Origin: VRUE01 sp036524775 | GTDB lineage: Bacteria; Actinomycetota; Thermoleophilia; Solirubrobacterales; 70-9 | NCBI GenBank assembly: GCA_036524775.1 | Contig: DATDBO010000081.1 | Coordinates: 1 to 7,467 of the forward strand | DNA: 7,467 nt | Direction of reading: 5' to 3' | Part shown: positions 5,491 to 7,467 of the stretch, piece after piece | Numbering within the stretch: position 1 is the first letter of the stretch | Layout: each line of letters starts with the position of its first letter | Program-made: the position numbers and the translations under genes | Notes under the pieces: generated by a model | What the model was told of the DNA's origin: nothing | The model's input: the letters and a program-made list of their open reading frames with translations, nothing else | The model's database searches: none

Positions 5491-6418
5491 GGCTCTCGAC
5501 GCCAGCCTGCTCGATCGTGCGCTGCAGACCGTCGCGCAGCTCGACCGTCGGCTCCCAGCCGAGCAGGTCGCGGGCGCGACTGATGTCCGGCCGGCGCTGC
5601 TGCGGGTCGTCGACCGGCAGCGGCTCGTGGATGATCTCCGAGCGCGACTCGGTCACCTCGATCACCGTCTTGGCCAGCTCCAGCAGGGTGAACTCGTTCG
5701 GGTTGCCGACGTTGACCGGCGTGTGCACGTCGGACTCGGCGAGGGCGACGATGCCGCGGATCAGGTCGTCGACGTAGCAGAAGCTGCGCGTCTGGCTGCC
5801 GTCGCCGAAGACGGTCAGGTGCTGGTCCTTCAACGCCTGGCGCAGGAAGGTCGGGATCGCCCGTCCGTCGTGGGCGCGCATGCGTGGCCCATAGGTGTTG
5901 AAGATCCGCACGATCGAGGTGTCGACGCCCTGCTGGCGGTGGTAGGCCATCGTCATCGCCTCGGCATAGCGCTTGGCCTCGTCGTAGACGCCGCGCGGGC
6001 CGATCGGGTTGACGTGCCCCCAGTAGTCCTCGGCTTGGGGGTGCACCTGCGGGTCGCCGTAGACCTCGCTGGTCGAGGCGAGCAGGAAGCGCGCCCGCTT
6101 GAACTTGGCAAGGCCGAGCATGTGGTGGGTGCCATGCGAGCCGACCTTGAGCGTGTGCAGCGGCAGCCGCAGGTAATCGATCGGGCTGGCGGGCGAGGCG
6201 AGGTGGTAGACGAAGTCGACCGCCTCGGGGATCTCGACTTTGTCGGTGATGTCGATGTGGCGGAACTCGAAAGCGTCGTCGCGGATGTGCTCGATGTTCT
6301 GCAGCGACCCCGTCTCCAGGTTGTCGACGCAGATCACCCGGTGCCCCTTGCCGAGCAGGTGCTCGCAGAGGTGCGAGCCGAGGAAGCCGGCCCCGCCGGT
6401 GATCACGCAGGTGCTCAT
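5471..6418 (-). CDS. uxs: UDP-glucuronate decarboxylase (UDP-xylose synthase), extended SDR family
   Basis: This 315-residue protein starts at the ATG at 6418. The enzyme oxidises and decarboxylates UDP-glucuronate to UDP-xylose with bound NAD+ and supplies sugar for surface glycans; it is cytosolic here, since no membrane anchor precedes it. It shows the Rossmann motif GGAGFLGSHL (8-17), VDNLETGSLQNI (31-42), YHLASPASPIDY (71-82) and LASTSEVYGDPQVHPQAEDY (113-132). These are followed by GHVNPIGPR (134-142), Tyr145-x3-Lys149, RIFNTYGPRMRAHDGR, GDGSQTRSFCYVDDLI and RPDISRARDLLGWEP. This is very close to eukaryotic UXS as remembered; the usual CYDEGKR reads VYDEAKR here. The frame is open upstream to 6523, but the extra 35 residues are not family-like and cross a DNA palindrome, and the Rossmann fold starts right after this ATG. 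No clear Shine-Dalgarno sequence is seen. The last 20 bases overlap the longest reading of the mutase gene, suggesting co-transcription. Confidence 0.92.
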   Translation of the reverse strand: MSTCVITGGAGFLGSHLCEHLLGKGHRVICVDNLETGSLQNIEHIRDDAFEFRHIDITDKVEIPEAVDFVYHLASPASPIDYLRLPLHTLKVGSHGTHHMLGLAKFKRARFLLASTSEVYGDPQVHPQAEDYWGHVNPIGPRGVYDEAKRYAEAMTMAYHRQQGVDTSIVRIFNTYGPRMRAHDGRAIPTFLRQALKDQHLTVFGDGSQTRSFCYVDDLIRGIVALAESDVHTPVNVGNPNEFTLLELAKTVIEVTESRSEIIHEPLPVDDPQQRRPDISRARDLLGWEPTVELRDGLQRTIEQAGVESLAGASD

Positions 6419-6444
6419 CCGGTGCCGGATGCTACAGGCGTCGC

Positions 6445-6498
6445 GGGGCGTGTCTGAGCTTGACGGCCCATATGGCACTGAAAACTCAGACACGCCCC
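6445..6498. repeat. 54-bp two-fold symmetric palindrome centred on CATATG
   Basis: GGGGCGTGTCTGAG (6445-6458) is perfectly complementary to CTCAGACACGCCCC (6485-6498). The 26 bases between them have their midpoint exactly on the palindrome CATATG (6469-6474), with weaker symmetry elsewhere. It lies in the 207-bp divergent region between the uxs and sigma-factor genes. It could be an operator for a dimeric regulator, a cruciform or hairpin terminator, or a copy of a dispersed palindromic repeat. A single window cannot separate these. A smaller symmetric CGCAAATTGCG is at 6519-6529. I see no convincing -35/-10 promoter pair in the region. Confidence 0.7.
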
Positions 6499-6612
6499 CG
6501 TGGATAAACGTCGTAGTTCGCAAATTGCGGGTTCAGAGGCCGTCCAACCGTCCAGGAAGGGGGAGAGCCGGCGCCGGTCCCTAGCTATACGTGCCGTGCA
6601 ACGTTCGGACGA

Positions 6613-6618
6613 GGGAGG
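6613..6618 (+). promoter_or_regulatory. Shine-Dalgarno GGGAGG for the sigma-factor gene
   Basis: GGGAGG is followed by seven bases (CGATCCG) and then GTG at 6626-6628. This spacing is near ideal and favours this GTG over a second in-frame GTG at 6635, which would be 16 bases away. Confidence 0.75.
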
Positions 6619-6625
6619 CGATCCG

Positions 6626-7467
6626 GTGCAGGGAGTGACTGTCACGGCCAGGCGCAAGCGCGCCGCCGTCGAGCTGATCGCCAGAGAGGAGACCGAGCTG
6701 CGCCACACCGCGCGCCGCTACTCGCTCTGCGAGGACGACGCGGACGACGCCTACCAGCGAGCGTTGGAGATCCTCCTGCTGAAAGCGCCGAGCGAGCGAC
6801 CGCGCGAGCTGATCCGCTGGACGAAGACCGTGGTCAAGCACGAGGCGCTGGCGATCCGCCGCTACCGCGAGCGGATGCTGAGCGCCGGGCCGGACGATCG
6901 GGGCGACCCCATTGCGCGAATCGCGGCGCCGGCCGCGGGGCCGGGCGAGCGCACCGAGCGGCAGGAGGACGTGGCCCGCGTTCGCGAGGCCTTGCAGGCG
7001 CTGAAGCCCGCCGAGCTGCGCTCGCTGACCCTGCTCGCGGCGGGCTGTTCCTACGCCGAGATCGGCCGGATTACCGGCTTCAGCCGGACGAAGATCAACC
7101 GCACGCTGGCGGAGGGGCGCGAGCGCCTGCGGCGCCTGCTCGTGCACAGCGAGGACGGCACGCGCTGCACGGAGCTGGTGCCGCTGCTCTCCGCCTACTG
7201 CGACGGCGAGGCGGGAGCGGACGACGCGGCCACGGTCCGCGAGCACTTGCGCGCCTGCGCCGGCTGCCGGGCGCGGATGCGTGCCTACCGAGCCGCCCCC
7301 GCGGCGGCCGCGGCGCTGGCGCCCGCGCTGCCGCTCTCGCGCTCGCTGCTCGAGCGGGCGCAGGAAGCGCTGATCGGGCTGCAGGTGCGACTGAGCGGCG
7401 CCGGCCGGGCTGCCGACGCAGGGGTGGCGCAAGCGGCAGCCGCGGGCGGCACGCGGGGTGCCGGGAC
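6626..7467 (+). CDS. Sigma-70/ECF-like sigma factor fused to an anti-sigma-type zinc finger, 3' end outside the window
   Basis: The frame is open from the GTG at 6626 to the window edge (280 codons), so the C-terminus is missing. Residues about 20-85 resemble sigma region 2: ELRHTARRYSLCEDDADDAYQRAL, then RWTKTVVKHEALAIRRYRER in the place of region 2.4. A flexible Ala/Gly/Pro linker (about 86-110) follows. Residues 118-172 are region 4: VREALQALKPAELRSLTLLAAG, then YAEIGRITGFSRTKINRTL as the helix-turn-helix and EGRERLRRLL. Residues 181-221 look like a zf-HC2/ZAS zinc finger: CTELVPLLSAYCDGE and then H207-x3-C211-x2-C214. After that the chain is Ala-rich with no membrane segment seen before the edge. 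It would direct RNA polymerase to a specific gene set, with the fused zinc finger a plausible built-in control (inference). The DDAYQRA stretch is less canonical than the usual AEDLVQ motif. It is transcribed away from uxs. Confidence 0.82.
   Translation, partial: MQGVTVTARRKRAAVELIAREETELRHTARRYSLCEDDADDAYQRALEILLLKAPSERPRELIRWTKTVVKHEALAIRRYRERMLSAGPDDRGDPIARIAAPAAGPGERTERQEDVARVREALQALKPAELRSLTLLAAGCSYAEIGRITGFSRTKINRTLAEGRERLRRLLVHSEDGTRCTELVPLLSAYCDGEAGADDAATVREHLRACAGCRARMRAYRAAPAAAAALAPALPLSRSLLERAQEALIGLQVRLSGAGRAADAGVAQAAAAGGTRGAG

Noticed and set aside
4174..5583. 469-codon plus-strand open frame opposite the mutase and the end of uxs
   Set aside because: Same reason: Leu/Val/Asp/Arg-rich with no recognisable domain, while the opposite strand is unmistakably methylmalonyl-CoA mutase.
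6419..6523. Possible 35-residue N-terminal extension of the UDP-glucuronate decarboxylase
   Set aside because: The extension is not family-like and is encoded across a 54-bp DNA palindrome. The Rossmann motif starts directly after the ATG at 6418.
6581..7432. 283-codon minus-strand open frame opposite the sigma factor
   Set aside because: Gln/Arg/Ala-rich shadow. The plus frame has sigma regions 2 and 4, a zinc finger and a good ribosome binding site.

Overview
The window looks like chromosomal DNA from a high-GC actinobacterium, most likely of the class Thermoleophilia (Solirubrobacterales-like). The evidence is the very high GC, GTG and TTG starts, a short secreted protein with an NVANVISCIALFVALSG-type leader and Asn-Gly-Ala-Val repeats, a sigma factor fused to a zinc-finger domain, and an AbiEi/DUF559 protein. 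From memory, all of these are common in that group. The taxonomy is an inference; the window has no rRNA marker.

Layout. Positions 1-327 (+) hold the C-terminal part of a probable TetR-family regulator. It converges, with only two bases between stop codons, on a minus-strand run: pccB-like acyl-CoA carboxylase beta subunit (330-1898), a secreted decapeptide-repeat protein (1944-2564, TTG start with a strong ribosome binding site) and a small protein (2583-2792). Transcription order is small protein, repeat protein, pccB, with short gaps, so they may form one operon. A single plus-strand gene (2898-3818) follows, an AbiEi-like winged helix joined to a DUF559/Vsr-like nuclease domain. Imperfect or perfect palindromes sit exactly on its start and stop codons. 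Minus-strand genes then resume with the catalytic subunit of a methylmalonyl-CoA mutase (3859-5490), overlapped by the end of a UDP-glucuronate decarboxylase gene (5471-6418). A divergent intergenic region (6419-6625) contains a 54-bp palindrome centred on CATATG. The last gene (6626 to the window edge, +) is a sigma-70/ECF-like factor fused to an anti-sigma-type zinc finger.

How the genes may work together. PccB carboxylates propionyl-CoA to methylmalonyl-CoA, and the mutase isomerises methylmalonyl-CoA to succinyl-CoA. These two belong to one propionate/odd-chain/branched-chain catabolic route. The biotin carboxylase subunit, the epimerase and the B12-binding mutase subunit are not in the window. 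The nuclease gene with its hairpins lies between the two halves, in the opposite orientation, and looks like an insertion into an ancestral minus-strand cluster. The UDP-xylose-forming enzyme has no obvious metabolic link to its neighbours.

The items most worth a second look are the hairpin-bounded nuclease cassette, the symmetric palindrome upstream of the sigma factor, the sigma/zinc-finger fusion, and the exact 10-residue repeat in the secreted protein. Nothing here is clearly a new multi-gene system.
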